A DNA stretch of 44,636 nt from Clostridia bacterium (GTDB lineage: Bacteria; Bacillota; Clostridia; Oscillospirales; CAG-272). The stretch is taken from positions 1-44,636 of the forward strand of contig JAFUPM010000027.1 in assembly GCA_017481225.1 (NCBI GenBank). Direction: 5' to 3'. The notes below the pieces were generated by a model. It did not search any database. It saw only the letters and a program-made list of their open reading frames with translations, and was not told the DNA's origin. Of the stretch, positions 16,076 through 23,647 are shown in pieces. Each line of letters starts with the position of its first letter. Position 1 is the stretch's first letter. The position numbers and the translations under genes are program-made.

Positions 16076-16736
16076 GGATGCGCTCCCTAGCCTTGCGAAT
16101 ATCCTTTTCGGGCAAGCATAAGCTGCTCCCTACCTCGTACATCTCGCGGCTCTCGTCTAAGGCGTAATACCTTCCTTCAAAGAGCGCGACTCCGCATACA
16201 CGCCACGTGAGAAGCTCCACAACGTGGTCCTCGCCCTCAAGCACCGATATAACGGTATCTCCGACCTTCACAGGACAGCCCTCAAGAGTCGGCGGAGCCT
16301 TTACAGCATTTTCTTCGCCAACAGGCTCGAGCTTGAGGCTTTCTGACTCCGTATCACCGAGCTTTGACTCCGTCTCTCCATAGATACCCTCCTCGCACTT
16401 GGCGCGACCCTCCGCACAGCAGAGCTGCTTTTTTCTTATTAGGTGAGCGATAACGTCGGCAAGGTCTATGTCCTCAATCTTTGCGCGCACCTCCAGGCAG
16501 TGTAAATATTCGCCCATAGCGCGCTGTTGCTTCTCGAGAAGCTCCAGAGGGCAGTCGTGGTCTATCATATCGTCAGAGAGCATCCACCTCTCAGCCGCCT
16601 CAATAGCCGCAATGAAGCTCTTTAGCCTCTCGTATCGGATAGCAGTCTGCACGTACTCCCCGACGAATCTGTCTCTGTAATCCGCACTGCTCATCAGCTC
16701 CTCGGTATCACCGAGCGTAAGTAAATCCTTTATCAT
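16059..16736 (-). CDS. crAss001_48-related domain protein
   Basis: Residues about 18-100 of this 225-residue protein match the small domain I recall as crAss001_48-related: YRDRFVGEYVQ..IRYERLK, then CPLELLEKQQRAMGEYLHCLEVRAKIE. An acidic linker follows (about 110-150), then a beta-rich C-terminal domain (about 150-215) with a KVGDTVISVLEG start. That could be an SH3-like barrel fused to the first domain. Biochemical role is unknown. It starts four bases after the stop of the upstream gene, with GAGGAG before the ATG. Confidence 0.6.
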   Translation of the reverse strand: MIKDLLTLGDTEELMSSADYRDRFVGEYVQTAIRYERLKSFIAAIEAAERWMLSDDMIDHDCPLELLEKQQRAMGEYLHCLEVRAKIEDIDLADVIAHLIRKKQLCCAEGRAKCEEGIYGETESKLGDTESESLKLEPVGEENAVKAPPTLEGCPVKVGDTVISVLEGEDHVVELLTWRVCGVALFEGRYYALDESREMYEVGSSLCLPEKDIRKARERIRGKEI

Positions 16737-16740
16737 AGCC

Positions 16741-17100
16741 TTACTCCTCGCGCTTGCCGGACTTTATTCCGTCGATGATCTCCTCTGCAAGATGCTCCAC
16801 AGCATTTATAACGTCGTTAATCTTTGCATCACCGGGAAGCTCACATATCACGGGACTTTCTGCAAAGGTTAGCGTTCTGTTTTCCGCCGTTCCCACTCTT
16901 GCAGCAACCTTAAGCCCTACCTTGAAGCCGTCGGCAATTTGGGTGATTATAATGTTTTTCTTAAAGATATGGGCGCATCTTGCCTCATCAATCACGATCA
17001 CCCCAGGGATCTTGTCCTCGCAAACGGTGCTTAAAAATGTGACGTCATATCTGACCTTCTTCTCTGTGAGTTCCTCGACCTTAATTACATTCTCTTCCAT
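16741..17100 (-). CDS. Hypothetical early phage protein
   Basis: This 119-residue protein has an N-terminal beta-rich half (VRYDVTFLSTVCEDKIPG) and an amphipathic C-terminal helix (INDVINAVEHLAEEII) that could mediate oligomerisation. ATG 17100 is preceded by AGGAGACAGAAAA, nearly the same leader used by the capsid gene. I do not recognise the family. Confidence 0.5.
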   Translation of the reverse strand: MEENVIKVEELTEKKVRYDVTFLSTVCEDKIPGVIVIDEARCAHIFKKNIIITQIADGFKVGLKVAARVGTAENRTLTFAESPVICELPGDAKINDVINAVEHLAEEIIDGIKSGKREE

Positions 17101-17136
17101 TTTTCTGTCTCCTGTTTTTTGTTTGTGTTTTTGAGG

Positions 17137-17424
17137 TCATACCTCATCGAGCCCGCACTCAGCTACGGGGTAGCAAACGTTCTCGAACTTCTTGTAGGCA
17201 TCGAAATACAGCTCGTCCTTGTCGCCGTTGTAAGTAATTTCGTAGTACATACCGTCAGGCAAGGTCGTGCTGACAAGAGCCTTGTTATTCTGCAGAACCT
17301 TTGAGAGCCACACGATAAACACGTTGTCCTCGGTGATCTGCACTCCGTCTGTCTTGTCAATATGCTCGTTTGCATACCTTGCCACAAGCTTCTTACAGAG
17401 CCTTATAAACTTCTCGTTTCCCAT
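17137..17424 (-). CDS. DUF6275-like protein
   Basis: This 95-residue protein matches the DUF6275 pattern that I recall from Bacillota phages and conjugative elements: FIRLCKKLVARY..EHIDKTD, VQITEDNVFIVWLSK.LQN.KAL, DGMYYEITYNGDK, and a final YFDAYKKFEN. Function is unknown. The strong aromatic and Gly pattern indicates a compact folded protein. AAAGGAGG precedes ATG 17424. Confidence 0.75.
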   Translation of the reverse strand: MGNEKFIRLCKKLVARYANEHIDKTDGVQITEDNVFIVWLSKVLQNNKALVSTTLPDGMYYEITYNGDKDELYFDAYKKFENVCYPVAECGLDEV

Positions 17425-17428
17425 TTTA

Positions 17429-17581
17429 TTAACCTCCTTTCACTGCGTTTTTTTGATATTCGATTTCTTCTCCGCTTAAATATTTGTGCCGAACCATATA
17501 TCTCTCAACTGCATGCTCCGGGTAGTTGATGATCTTGTTAAAGCTTCGCACGTAAACGTCGTAGCTTGGAGGGGAGCCCAT
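17429..17581 (-). CDS. Small hypothetical protein (50 aa)
   Basis: The start at ATG 17581 is preferred because GAGAGGAG precedes it. An ATG 42 bases upstream is in frame but has a poor ribosome site. The product begins MGSPPSYDVYVRSF and has a YPEHAVERYMVRHKYL helix. It ends five bases before the DUF6275-like gene. Not recognised. Confidence 0.45.
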   Translation of the reverse strand: MGSPPSYDVYVRSFNKIINYPEHAVERYMVRHKYLSGEEIEYQKNAVKGG

Positions 17582-17657
17582 AAGACTCCTCTCCCAGCAT
17601 TTAACCACGACACCTATTGACATTCGTCAACTACGACAATATCGCCAAAACATAGCT

Positions 17658-17906
17658 TCATCTCTCTCGCACCAGCACGCAGTTTTCACTATGTACAAGA
17701 TAGACGGTACCATCTTTAGCTTTAATCTGAATTTGATCTCCGTCCTCGAAATCAGTCCAACCTGCCAGCTCTATCCTCTTCGACGTTCCGTCGGGAAATG
17801 AAACTATGGCATAGTCAAATTTTATCGTCGTGTCTATCATCTTATTGCAGGAGCAAATCGAGAGAATTACTCCGAGCAAAAGAATAAAAGTAATTACTTT
17901 TTTCAT
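17658..17906 (-). CDS. Small phage-encoded lipoprotein
   Basis: This 82-residue protein has a Lys start, a hydrophobic helix and an ICSC lipobox at about residues 17-20. It would be lipid-anchored on the outer face of the cytoplasmic membrane. The mature part is a small beta-rich domain with FDYAIVSFPDG, GWTDFEDGDQIQIK and TYLVHSENCVL segments, a pattern I recall from small lipoproteins of Clostridia mobile elements. It overlaps the DUF3102 gene by TAATG. A surface lipoprotein made from the early operon could block superinfection, but nothing in the sequence proves that. Confidence 0.68.
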   Translation of the reverse strand: MKKVITFILLLGVILSICSCNKMIDTTIKFDYAIVSFPDGTSKRIELAGWTDFEDGDQIQIKAKDGTVYLVHSENCVLVRER

Positions 17907-18910
17907 TACAACGTACCTCCAAAAGCCCTCATAGCCCCGGCGAGCTTCTCCGCCGTCTCGGGGTCAGACTGCCTTATTTTTTCTATCTGTCCTTTGCACT
18001 TTGCCGCCTGAGACTGCAGAGCGTCAAACATCACCTTGAAGGCGTTGACCTCGGGAGCCGCAGTTTTGAGCCTAGCCTCTGCCTCGTGGAGCTTCGCTTC
18101 TGCTTCTGCCTTCTTGCGCTCTGCTTCAAGCTGTGCCGTCTCTGCCGCCTTGAGAGCTTCCCTCGCCTCTTGGAGCTCCTTCTCCGAGCCCTCTGTAAGC
18201 GCCTTTTTTGCCTCCTCTGCAGCTTCCTTTTTGATAGTCTCCAGCTTGTCCTTTGGGATTTTCGGGTCAGATCTCGCGCGGTCAAGCTTCGCCTTCAGCT
18301 GTGTTGCCTTATCATTTGCCTCGGCAAGCTCGCCCTCGCAATCCTTGAGCGTTTTCTCAAGCTCCTCGCACCGTAAGCGAAGCTCCTCAGCCTTACCGCC
18401 CGCCTGCTCTGCCTCTGCCCTTGCCGCATCAGCCTCACGGACACGAGCCTCCAGCTCCCTGGCGCGCTCCCTCTCGGCGTCTCTTTCCTTGATTACTCTC
18501 TCAAGCTCCTTGACCGACAGCTCCTCGGCGCCTACCTCCTTGGCAAACTCCTCTCTCTCCGAGGCTGGCACCGCAAGCAGCGCCAGCGCCTTTGAATAGG
18601 GCAAATTCCCAAGCGTTTGTGAATTTACAACAGCGCCGAAAATAGTCATCTGACGGTCTCCGTACTCCTCAAAGAGCTTCATATAATTGTTTGCCGTAGA
18701 CTGAGAAAATCCTACCTCTTCTTTGAGCCAGCCGCCCCACTCTCCGTGGTCCAGCGCAGCCTTTGCCTCAACGAGCCTTCTCCCGATCTCAACTATGTAC
18801 GCAAGCGCCGTCGCCTGCGCCTGTCTGCACAGCTCGTGTATCTCACTTGTTATTACGCCGATATCACGCCCCGGCGCGAGTTGCCTTGTCTCTACTACCG
18901 TGTTTTCCAT
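17906..18910 (-). CDS. DUF3102 protein with long coiled coil
   Basis: This 334-residue protein has an N-terminal DUF3102 domain (about 15-110), seen as EIGRRLVEAKAALDHGEWGG and FSQSTANNYMKLFEEYG. That motif occurs in phage and plasmid proteins with a KfrA/ParB-like helical DNA-binding region. Residues about 120-290 are a nearly uninterrupted Ala/Glu/Lys coiled coil. The C-terminus is a short helical domain. It overlaps the end of the PcfJ-like gene by 47 bases and couples to the lipoprotein by TAATG. A DNA-binding or structural role in replication or partition is likely. Confidence 0.75.
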   Translation of the reverse strand: MENTVVETRQLAPGRDIGVITSEIHELCRQAQATALAYIVEIGRRLVEAKAALDHGEWGGWLKEEVGFSQSTANNYMKLFEEYGDRQMTIFGAVVNSQTLGNLPYSKALALLAVPASEREEFAKEVGAEELSVKELERVIKERDAERERARELEARVREADAARAEAEQAGGKAEELRLRCEELEKTLKDCEGELAEANDKATQLKAKLDRARSDPKIPKDKLETIKKEAAEEAKKALTEGSEKELQEAREALKAAETAQLEAERKKAEAEAKLHEAEARLKTAAPEVNAFKVMFDALQSQAAKCKGQIEKIRQSDPETAEKLAGAMRAFGGTL

Positions 18911-20582
18911 TTTTCTTTCCCTTCGTTTTTATCGTTTTGATATTGTTCAGCCATTTTTCCTCAAAAGCTTTTACCTCAGGAGTTCTGGAGCAGTTTTTGC
19001 GCCCTCGGTTTTGCACCACTTTCCCACTCTGATATTCAAGTGTATAATATGGCTCGTCGGGCGCGGAAAGCTTGCGTATAAAGAATATAGTCGTGCCTCC
19101 TGCCGCGTGACTTTTCGCATATCCGCCTACGCAGTGCGAGAGCTTCTTCCCTTCGTCTATCATTTCAAGCTGGCTTCGGCACACCCTTATGAGCAGTCCC
19201 AGCTCCTCATCAGAAAATGTAAACGGCTCCATCTCGGCGCATCTCTTGTCGAATTTCTCTTGCAGCTCCGCGGATTCCTTCTCCTGTCTTCTCCGAACCA
19301 TAGCGTCGTGAGCTACTATCAAGTCCCTTGGATACAACTCGCTTTCTACCATAGAGCCGTATACCTCGTATAGCATATTCCAATAATCAAGCAGATACCG
19401 CGCTCCTACGAGGTCGCCCTTGCGCTTAGCCTTCTGCTTCGTTATGTAATTGAGTGTACGGATAAGCGGCACCTTATAACCGTTCACGTCCTCTACTGCA
19501 AATGCATAAAAGTACCTTTGGTCGCCACCGATAGCTTTAATCTGCTCCACCGTTAGCCTTATCCCCCGCGCGTCTCTTATTTTCCTATAAAGCAGCAGCT
19601 CTTCCATATCACAAGACCTTGCGATTTCACTCTCGCTCTTTTTAAGCCCGAGCATTTTAAGAGGCTTGACCTCTTTCCAATTGATAAATAACCCCGTCTG
19701 TGAAATTTTAAAAACCGACGAATAGTAGTTATCAATTACAGTAGCCGAGGTCAGCACCGACGTAACGTACCTTGAAAATCCCTGTCTTACAAGGTTTTCG
19801 ACCTGTGGGTGCTTTAGCCAGGTCTGCAAATACCGCGCCGGATACGCGCCCTTGTCTGAAGACCCCCCCGCCCTCATATACTCCACGAGTGCAGAATTCG
19901 CGCAATTTGTTTTTTCCACAATACTGCGCCGAAAGTTTATAAGCTCGGGTGTATCCCACCCATAAAGCTCATCGGAAAACTTTTTACGGTATTCCCACTT
20001 GTCAAGCCAGGAATAAGAGCTCATAAATTTCACAAATTTAACTACGCGCACGCATACACCGTCAACCACAACGACGCCCTCATATCCTCTAATTCCATAG
20101 AATACCGAGCCGTCGCGTCGAACGTATTTATTCGCTATCCATTCAAGCACAGCGAGATGCCCCTTGATGTTATGCACGGTAAGAAAGCATTTATCATCGA
20201 CGCCGTAAATCGACTTAAACGAGCCGATGTGTAGCGCCTTCATCCCTTTTCCGCAAGCAGGGCATATACAAGTGTTACCGTCTCCCTTTACGCAGTTGTC
20301 TGCAGGATCAATAAACCCATAAGATGCGCGGGAATACCTGCACCCAATATCTTCACTTGCGGAATGTTCCAAGTATGAAGTTGTGCCGCAAGCGCTACAG
20401 GTTGCGGCAACGACCTTCATTTTCTTTTTGGTTAGTGGGTTAAGTATATACTCAATTCTATAGAGCAAAACGTCTTTTTTTAAGTATCCGCGCCTTTTGA
20501 GTATCTCCACCGAATTGTCGGGAGGCTCTTTCGGAAACAGTGGCATAAGCTCTTCGAGCTTCTCTATAAGTGAGGCTTTCAT
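18864..20582 (-). CDS. PcfJ-like protein
   Basis: The C-terminal part of this 572-residue protein carries the PcfJ signature: LSHCVGGYA, then IFFIRK, then YYTLEY..GKVVQNRG and KNCS. The N-terminal third has two Cys pairs, CSACG (about residue 61) and CPACG (about 111), that look like a zinc ribbon. PcfJ was named in conjugative plasmid pCF10 and occurs in many Bacillota phages. Its biochemical role is not established. It follows the PcfK-like gene by eight bases, with GAGGTGAT before ATG 20582. Confidence 0.8.
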   Translation of the reverse strand: MKASLIEKLEELMPLFPKEPPDNSVEILKRRGYLKKDVLLYRIEYILNPLTKKKMKVVAATCSACGTTSYLEHSASEDIGCRYSRASYGFIDPADNCVKGDGNTCICPACGKGMKALHIGSFKSIYGVDDKCFLTVHNIKGHLAVLEWIANKYVRRDGSVFYGIRGYEGVVVVDGVCVRVVKFVKFMSSYSWLDKWEYRKKFSDELYGWDTPELINFRRSIVEKTNCANSALVEYMRAGGSSDKGAYPARYLQTWLKHPQVENLVRQGFSRYVTSVLTSATVIDNYYSSVFKISQTGLFINWKEVKPLKMLGLKKSESEIARSCDMEELLLYRKIRDARGIRLTVEQIKAIGGDQRYFYAFAVEDVNGYKVPLIRTLNYITKQKAKRKGDLVGARYLLDYWNMLYEVYGSMVESELYPRDLIVAHDAMVRRRQEKESAELQEKFDKRCAEMEPFTFSDEELGLLIRVCRSQLEMIDEGKKLSHCVGGYAKSHAAGGTTIFFIRKLSAPDEPYYTLEYQSGKVVQNRGRKNCSRTPEVKAFEEKWLNNIKTIKTKGKKNGKHGSRDKATRAGA

Positions 20583-20590
20583 TTATCACC

Positions 20591-20935
20591 TCACAAAAAC
20601 GCACCGATATCAATATATCCGCCGTCTGTAACCGTAACCTTACCGGAGGACTCATCTCTCGGAGACAGCCCGTAGAACTCGCGCAGAATACCGTCTGACA
20701 CCTTCGGCGACACACACACGCAACCCCCGACCTTCTTTTGCTTATCCGCCCACGCCTTTATCTTCTTTTCCGCGTGAGCAAGATCCATCTCCTCAATCTG
20801 CAAGTCCTTCGTAATAAGCTCAAGATTCAGCTGACTTTCCGCCGCTATATCAAGGAGCTGCTCCCCCACCGTCCATACGGGAGAGTCTTCCTTGCCCTTT
20901 CTCTGCTTATCTATAATTTCCCTTAATTTTTCCAT
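20591..20935 (-). CDS. PcfK-like early protein
   Basis: This 114-residue protein directly precedes PcfJ, which is the PcfK position. Its middle part (MDLAHAEKKIKAWADKQKK, then CVCVSPKVSDGILREFYGL) resembles the helical phage family that accompanies PcfJ. Some members of the wider PcfK group have been reported as type II anti-CRISPRs (AcrIIA9), but similarity here is by position and general pattern only. A good AAGGAAAGGA site precedes ATG 20935. Confidence 0.55.
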   Translation of the reverse strand: MEKLREIIDKQRKGKEDSPVWTVGEQLLDIAAESQLNLELITKDLQIEEMDLAHAEKKIKAWADKQKKVGGCVCVSPKVSDGILREFYGLSPRDESSGKVTVTDGGYIDIGAFL

Positions 20936-20958
20936 ATTCGTGATCCTTTCCTTTACAA

Positions 20959-21205
20959 AATCAGCCGTAGGCTGTATATACTCCTTGCGAGCTTGATTAT
21001 CATCAACGGGCTCGCCCGTTGTATATCATCCGTCGCAAAGCGACGAGTATATCATCAGCTGCTACGCGGCTGTATATACTCCTTGCGAGCTTGCCGCTGT
21101 CGCGTCGACGTTTCACGCCTCTTTTGCTCTCGCAAAATGCTCGCGGAGCAATCGGCGCGCGGCTCACTTGTGCTAGCACAGATTCGCTCGCGCTTGATTA
21201 TCATC
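20959..21205. repeat. Palindrome array D
   Basis: CAGCC/GGCTG, AACGGGC/GCCCGTT, CGTCGC/GCGACG and an AGC..GCT unit are joined by GTATATCATC or TATATACTCC, then comes the complex 133-bp unit shared with 8980-9112. From 21173 the unit encodes the end of the coiled-coil protein. No other gene is seen in the gap. Confidence 0.87.
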
Positions 21206-21481
21206 AATGGGCTCCCCCTTTTCCTCATCGAATACTACCCCCATGACTTTCGCCGTCACCTCTAATGTTTTATTTAAAAGCAGTAACTGCGTTTGTAAGC
21301 TCTTCACCTGAACCTTCAACGAAGTATTTTCGTTTTTCAACGCAGTATTTTCATTTCTTAATATCTTGCTTTCCTTTAACCAATGATCCACATACTTTAC
21401 TGTGTATTCCTCGGCTGCCACACGGTCAAAACGTTGACCATGACTCTCGTATACTTCCATCAAGCGTTTTATCAGTGACAT
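21173..21481 (-). CDS. Coiled-coil early protein
   Basis: In this 102-residue protein residues about 38-75 (ILRNENTALKNENTSLK and following) are a Leu/Asn-rich parallel coiled coil. The last about 12 residues (DDNQARANLC) come from the intergenic palindrome unit, as happens in TerS. Its start overlaps the stop of the upstream 87-residue gene by ten bases. Function is unknown. A dimeric scaffold or regulator is possible. Confidence 0.55.
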   Translation of the reverse strand: MSLIKRLMEVYESHGQRFDRVAAEEYTVKYVDHWLKESKILRNENTALKNENTSLKVQVKSLQTQLLLLNKTLEVTAKVMGVVFDEEKGEPIDDNQARANLC

Positions 21482-21735
21482 TTCACACTTCCCCTCTTTC
21501 TTTCATTCACCCTCTCCGCCGAAACAAACTCCGCGCGGATAAATCCCTGCATTACAGCGAGATTATCAAGAAAAGAAGCAACCACACCCCCGAAGTATCT
21601 CTGTACGTACTCGCTCTTATCCTGCCACTCAAGGATATGCTCACCAAGCCGCCTCTCGATAGGCACGTCTATACAGGAGAGCTGCTCCTCGTTCTCGCTC
21701 GCGTGCGCGAGATAGGCTATTCTTACGGTTATCAT
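21472..21735 (-). CDS. Hypothetical early protein (87 aa)
   Basis: The start is placed at ATG 21735 (MITVRIAYLAHAS); upstream in-frame codons would run through the plus-strand promoter region at 21745-21773. The sequence has one beta-rich and one helical half (FLDNLAVMQGFIRAEF) and a basic C-terminus. Not recognised. The ribosome site (AAGTGCGGAAA) is weak. Confidence 0.45.
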   Translation of the reverse strand: MITVRIAYLAHASENEEQLSCIDVPIERRLGEHILEWQDKSEYVQRYFGGVVASFLDNLAVMQGFIRAEFVSAERVNERKRGSVKCH

Positions 21736-21744
21736 TTTCCGCAC

Positions 21745-21773
21745 TTGACAAAACCTCCGAAATATGGTACAAT
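21745..21773 (+). promoter_or_regulatory. Sigma-70-type promoter, plus strand
   Basis: TTGACA (21745-21750), a 17-base spacer, then TACAAT (21768-21773). It points away from the surrounding leftward genes, and no open frame of useful length follows. It is therefore assigned to the small RNA candidate at 21780-21851. Confidence 0.72.
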
Positions 21774-21779
21774 AAAGGC

Positions 21780-21851
21780 GCAGATGTCCCGTCTGCAACC
21801 TTCAAGAGCTTCAGTACGCCCCCACGGCAGCGAGGCTCTTTTTTCTTTTAT
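21780..21851 (+). ncRNA. Candidate small RNA (about 70 nt), plus strand
   Basis: The predicted transcript starts just after the promoter. It has a 5' hairpin (GCAGA/TCTGC) and ends in a hairpin whose base is AAGAGC/GCTCTT followed by a T-rich run (21839-21850), a good intrinsic terminator. No start codon with a ribosome site lies inside. It is antisense to the leader and extreme 3' end of neighbouring early genes, so it could act on their mRNA or elsewhere. Confidence 0.5.
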
Positions 21852-22297
21852 ACAAGCTTTACGCATAATATCACCTTTTTCTTGATAACCTCGGGGTGCA
21901 GCGCGTCAACCGCACTCGGGTACTCTCTTCTGTAGGTCGCACAAGGCATTGCCATCTTTACAGCAAGCTCACGCACGCAGTCACAGAACACGAGCGCGCG
22001 CTCCGTATTCTTGAAGCTATGTACTCTGCCCTCGTGCCTTACTCTTATCTCGCCGTCGCGTCTATCCATATTCAGCATTACCTTAGGAGCTATCAGCATA
22101 GCGGCTCTGCGCTGACCTCTCCGTCTGCCGTATGCAGCACGCCTTCTGTGTAGAGCGCGTATAATCTCGGAGACTACGTCCTCCCTCTCACCCTCGTCGA
22201 GAATGTCAAGCATCTCCTCCGCATCCTCAATTGACAGCGCAAGCATCTCCTCCGCTATCTCGGCAAGCTCTCTTTTACAAAATCCGTGTTCAGTCAT
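21848..22297 (-). CDS. Hypothetical early protein with conserved acidic helix
   Basis: The start is ATG 22297, overlapping the previous stop as ATGA, with GGGGAG upstream. A longer frame upstream conflicts with the Cys-rich gene there. The 149-residue product has an N-terminal acidic helical segment (LAEIAEEMLALSIEDAEEMLD), a very basic middle (RRRAAYGRRRGQRR) and a C-terminal beta-rich part with two Cys. The mixture suggests nucleic-acid binding. Family not recognised. Confidence 0.55.
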   Translation of the reverse strand: MTEHGFCKRELAEIAEEMLALSIEDAEEMLDILDEGEREDVVSEIIRALHRRRAAYGRRRGQRRAAMLIAPKVMLNMDRRDGEIRVRHEGRVHSFKNTERALVFCDCVRELAVKMAMPCATYRREYPSAVDALHPEVIKKKVILCVKLV

Positions 22298-22575
22298 TTT
22301 TCTAACTCCCCTTCTTCGTATTGTTTGTTTAGCATCTGAGCCATAGGACACCCCTGCCAGCATCTTGAATAACAGAAGCTCTCCGTATACTCCCGTCGTT
22401 CCTCCTCCGTCGGGAACTCTATGTATATTTTTCCTTTCGGTGTCAGCCCCTCGCACCTTATACGCCGCCCGCAAAGCCGCCTGTGCGCTGCTTTCAGCTT
22501 CGGTGTCAGCTTTCCGCAGCCGGGCTCCTCGATAAAGAACGGGCACATCGCCCTCTTATCCGTTCCTCGCCCCAT
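22294..22575 (-). CDS. Cys-rich zinc-binding-like small protein
   Basis: This 93-residue protein has eight Cys in spaced pairs (MCPFF, GCG, LCG, RCEG, FCYSRCWQGC), a pattern suggesting one or two zinc sites. The arrangement resembles small phage proteins with an N-terminal zinc ribbon. It is coupled to the gene below by ATGA. GGTGAT precedes ATG 22575. Function is unknown. Confidence 0.55.
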   Translation of the reverse strand: MGRGTDKRAMCPFFIEEPGCGKLTPKLKAAHRRLCGRRIRCEGLTPKGKIYIEFPTEEERREYTESFCYSRCWQGCPMAQMLNKQYEEGELEK

Positions 22576-22583
22576 AGCATCAC

Positions 22584-22814
22584 CTACGAGGAGAACCTGG
22601 CGAGCGACTCAACCGAAACGCGCCACGCAGCATTTTCCTTACCTAAGCCAACGTTGACAGCCGTAAGCCGCCCGCGCTCAATAAGAGCAGTAACCTTGTG
22701 TCTGTCGCACTTGAGCCACCTCGCCGCCTCCGATACCGTCAGCATCCCCGCATTTGGGAACATCTCCACAATGCGGGAAAGATTTGCTCTGTAATCAGCC
22801 TTTTCTCTTGCCAT
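22584..22814 (-). CDS. Excisionase/MerR-type helix-turn-helix protein
   Basis: In this 76-residue protein residues about 24-60 form a winged-helix DNA-binding unit: LTVSEAARWLKCDRHKVTALIERGRL, then a short strand with NVG and a WRVSVESLARF end. This is the HTH_17 layout used by excisionases and small phage regulators. It is in the early operon rather than beside the integrase, so it may be the Xis or an early gene regulator. GAAAGGAGAG precedes the ATG. Confidence 0.75.
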   Translation of the reverse strand: MAREKADYRANLSRIVEMFPNAGMLTVSEAARWLKCDRHKVTALIERGRLTAVNVGLGKENAAWRVSVESLARFSS

Positions 22815-22831
22815 AGCTTCTCTCCTTTCTT

Positions 22832-22966
22832 ATATCATCAACGGGCTCGCCCGTTGTATATCATCCGTCACAAACGAGCATATCTCGTTTTGACGAGTAT
22901 ATCATCCGCTTTTCGAGTATAGCTCGCTAAAGCGAGTATATCATCACGCCGTCGGCGTGCATATAC
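22832..22966. repeat. Palindrome array E
   Basis: AACGGGC/GCCCGTT, the long hairpin with inner TATAT (also in array A), a GAGTATAGCTC unit and CACGCC/GGCGTG are joined by GTATATCATC. It fills the gap between the HTH gene and the next upstream gene. It is followed by CTTCAC repeats at 22969-22994, which encode the last codons of that gene. Confidence 0.85.
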
Positions 22967-22976
22967 TCTTCACTCT

Positions 22977-23339
22977 TCACTCTTCACTTTTCACCGCAAC
23001 CTCCATCTGCAACTGCCCCTCTATCCTCGAGGGCTTCGCATCCTTCCCGGGGAACGGTGAATATCTGCGCTTGACTATCTTCGGCAGCTCCTCAACCGGA
23101 GCAGGCGCAACGGGAGCCTTCCACAGCCACTCAACAGATCTGTCATTTACAGTATGCTTGCGCCTTGGCACTCTCCAGACACAGCTTGGATTATACGCGG
23201 GGTACAGCTCCACCGCCTCTCTGTTCGGATTCCAATACCCGCGCCAGAATCCGACCATGCAGCCCGCCTCATCCCTCTCAACCACCGTGAGAGCCACGTT
23301 AGGCCGCAGCTTGTCCGAGCACTCAAGCCTCGTTATCAT
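22977..23339 (-). CDS. Hypothetical early protein (120 aa)
   Basis: The start is set at ATG 23339 because AAGGAGG lies about eight bases upstream; a TTG seven codons earlier would contain that site. The product has a beta-rich N-terminal half (LTVVERDEAGCMVGFWRGYW) and a basic, Pro-rich C-terminal half. The last residues (VKSEE) are encoded by the CTTCAC repeat. It is transcribed leftward after the Cro-like gene. Family not recognised. Confidence 0.5.
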   Translation of the reverse strand: MITRLECSDKLRPNVALTVVERDEAGCMVGFWRGYWNPNREAVELYPAYNPSCVWRVPRRKHTVNDRSVEWLWKAPVAPAPVEELPKIVKRRYSPFPGKDAKPSRIEGQLQMEVAVKSEE

Positions 23340-23361
23340 AAGGCAGTCCTCCTTCCTCAAC

Positions 23362-23390
23362 TTGACATTATCAAAATTTTGTTGTATGAT
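23362..23390 (+). promoter_or_regulatory. Sigma-70-type promoter for the 71-residue plus-strand gene
   Basis: TTGACA (23362-23367), a 17-base spacer and TATGAT (23385-23390). The spacer contains the 10-base palindrome CAAAATTTTG, a possible operator. It drives the gene at 23432, which points against the leftward early operon. Confidence 0.72.
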
Positions 23391-23431
23391 ATTACAAAAA
23401 ACTGTAGTATTCTCACAGAGAGGTATTTCTT

Positions 23432-23647
23432 ATGAATTACAAAAACCAAACAGCCGCTCTCACCGTATACTGCCGATTCCAAGAGAAATACGAAACCGTC
23501 TACATTCACTACGTCACAAAAGACGGCGAACTATATCTCGTTTCTCCTAACGGCTGTGAGTCCTCCTGCTGCGGCAGAGACGAATGTAACGCCTGCCTCG
23601 TAAAAAGTGCTGAAGTATTCAAAAGAACTTTTCGAGCAACTCCCTAG
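23432..23647 (+). CDS. Small Cys-rich protein on the opposite strand to the early operon
   Basis: This 71-residue protein has its own promoter at 23362 and GAGAGG upstream of ATG 23432. The first half is beta-rich (LTVYCRFQEKYETVYIHYV). The second half holds a compact CESSCCGRDECNAC cluster that could bind zinc or form disulphides. It converges on and overlaps the 73-residue minus gene by 29 bases, so their transcripts would be antisense. The isolated plus-strand position between cro-like and early genes suggests a regulatory or lysogeny-expressed product. Not recognised. Confidence 0.62.
   Translation: MNYKNQTAALTVYCRFQEKYETVYIHYVTKDGELYLVSPNGCESSCCGRDECNACLVKSAEVFKRTFRATP

Noticed and set aside
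21848-22546. 232-residue version of the gene ending at 21848
   Set aside because: The upstream extension overlaps the Cys-rich gene completely; ATG 22297 has GGGGAG and an ATGA junction.
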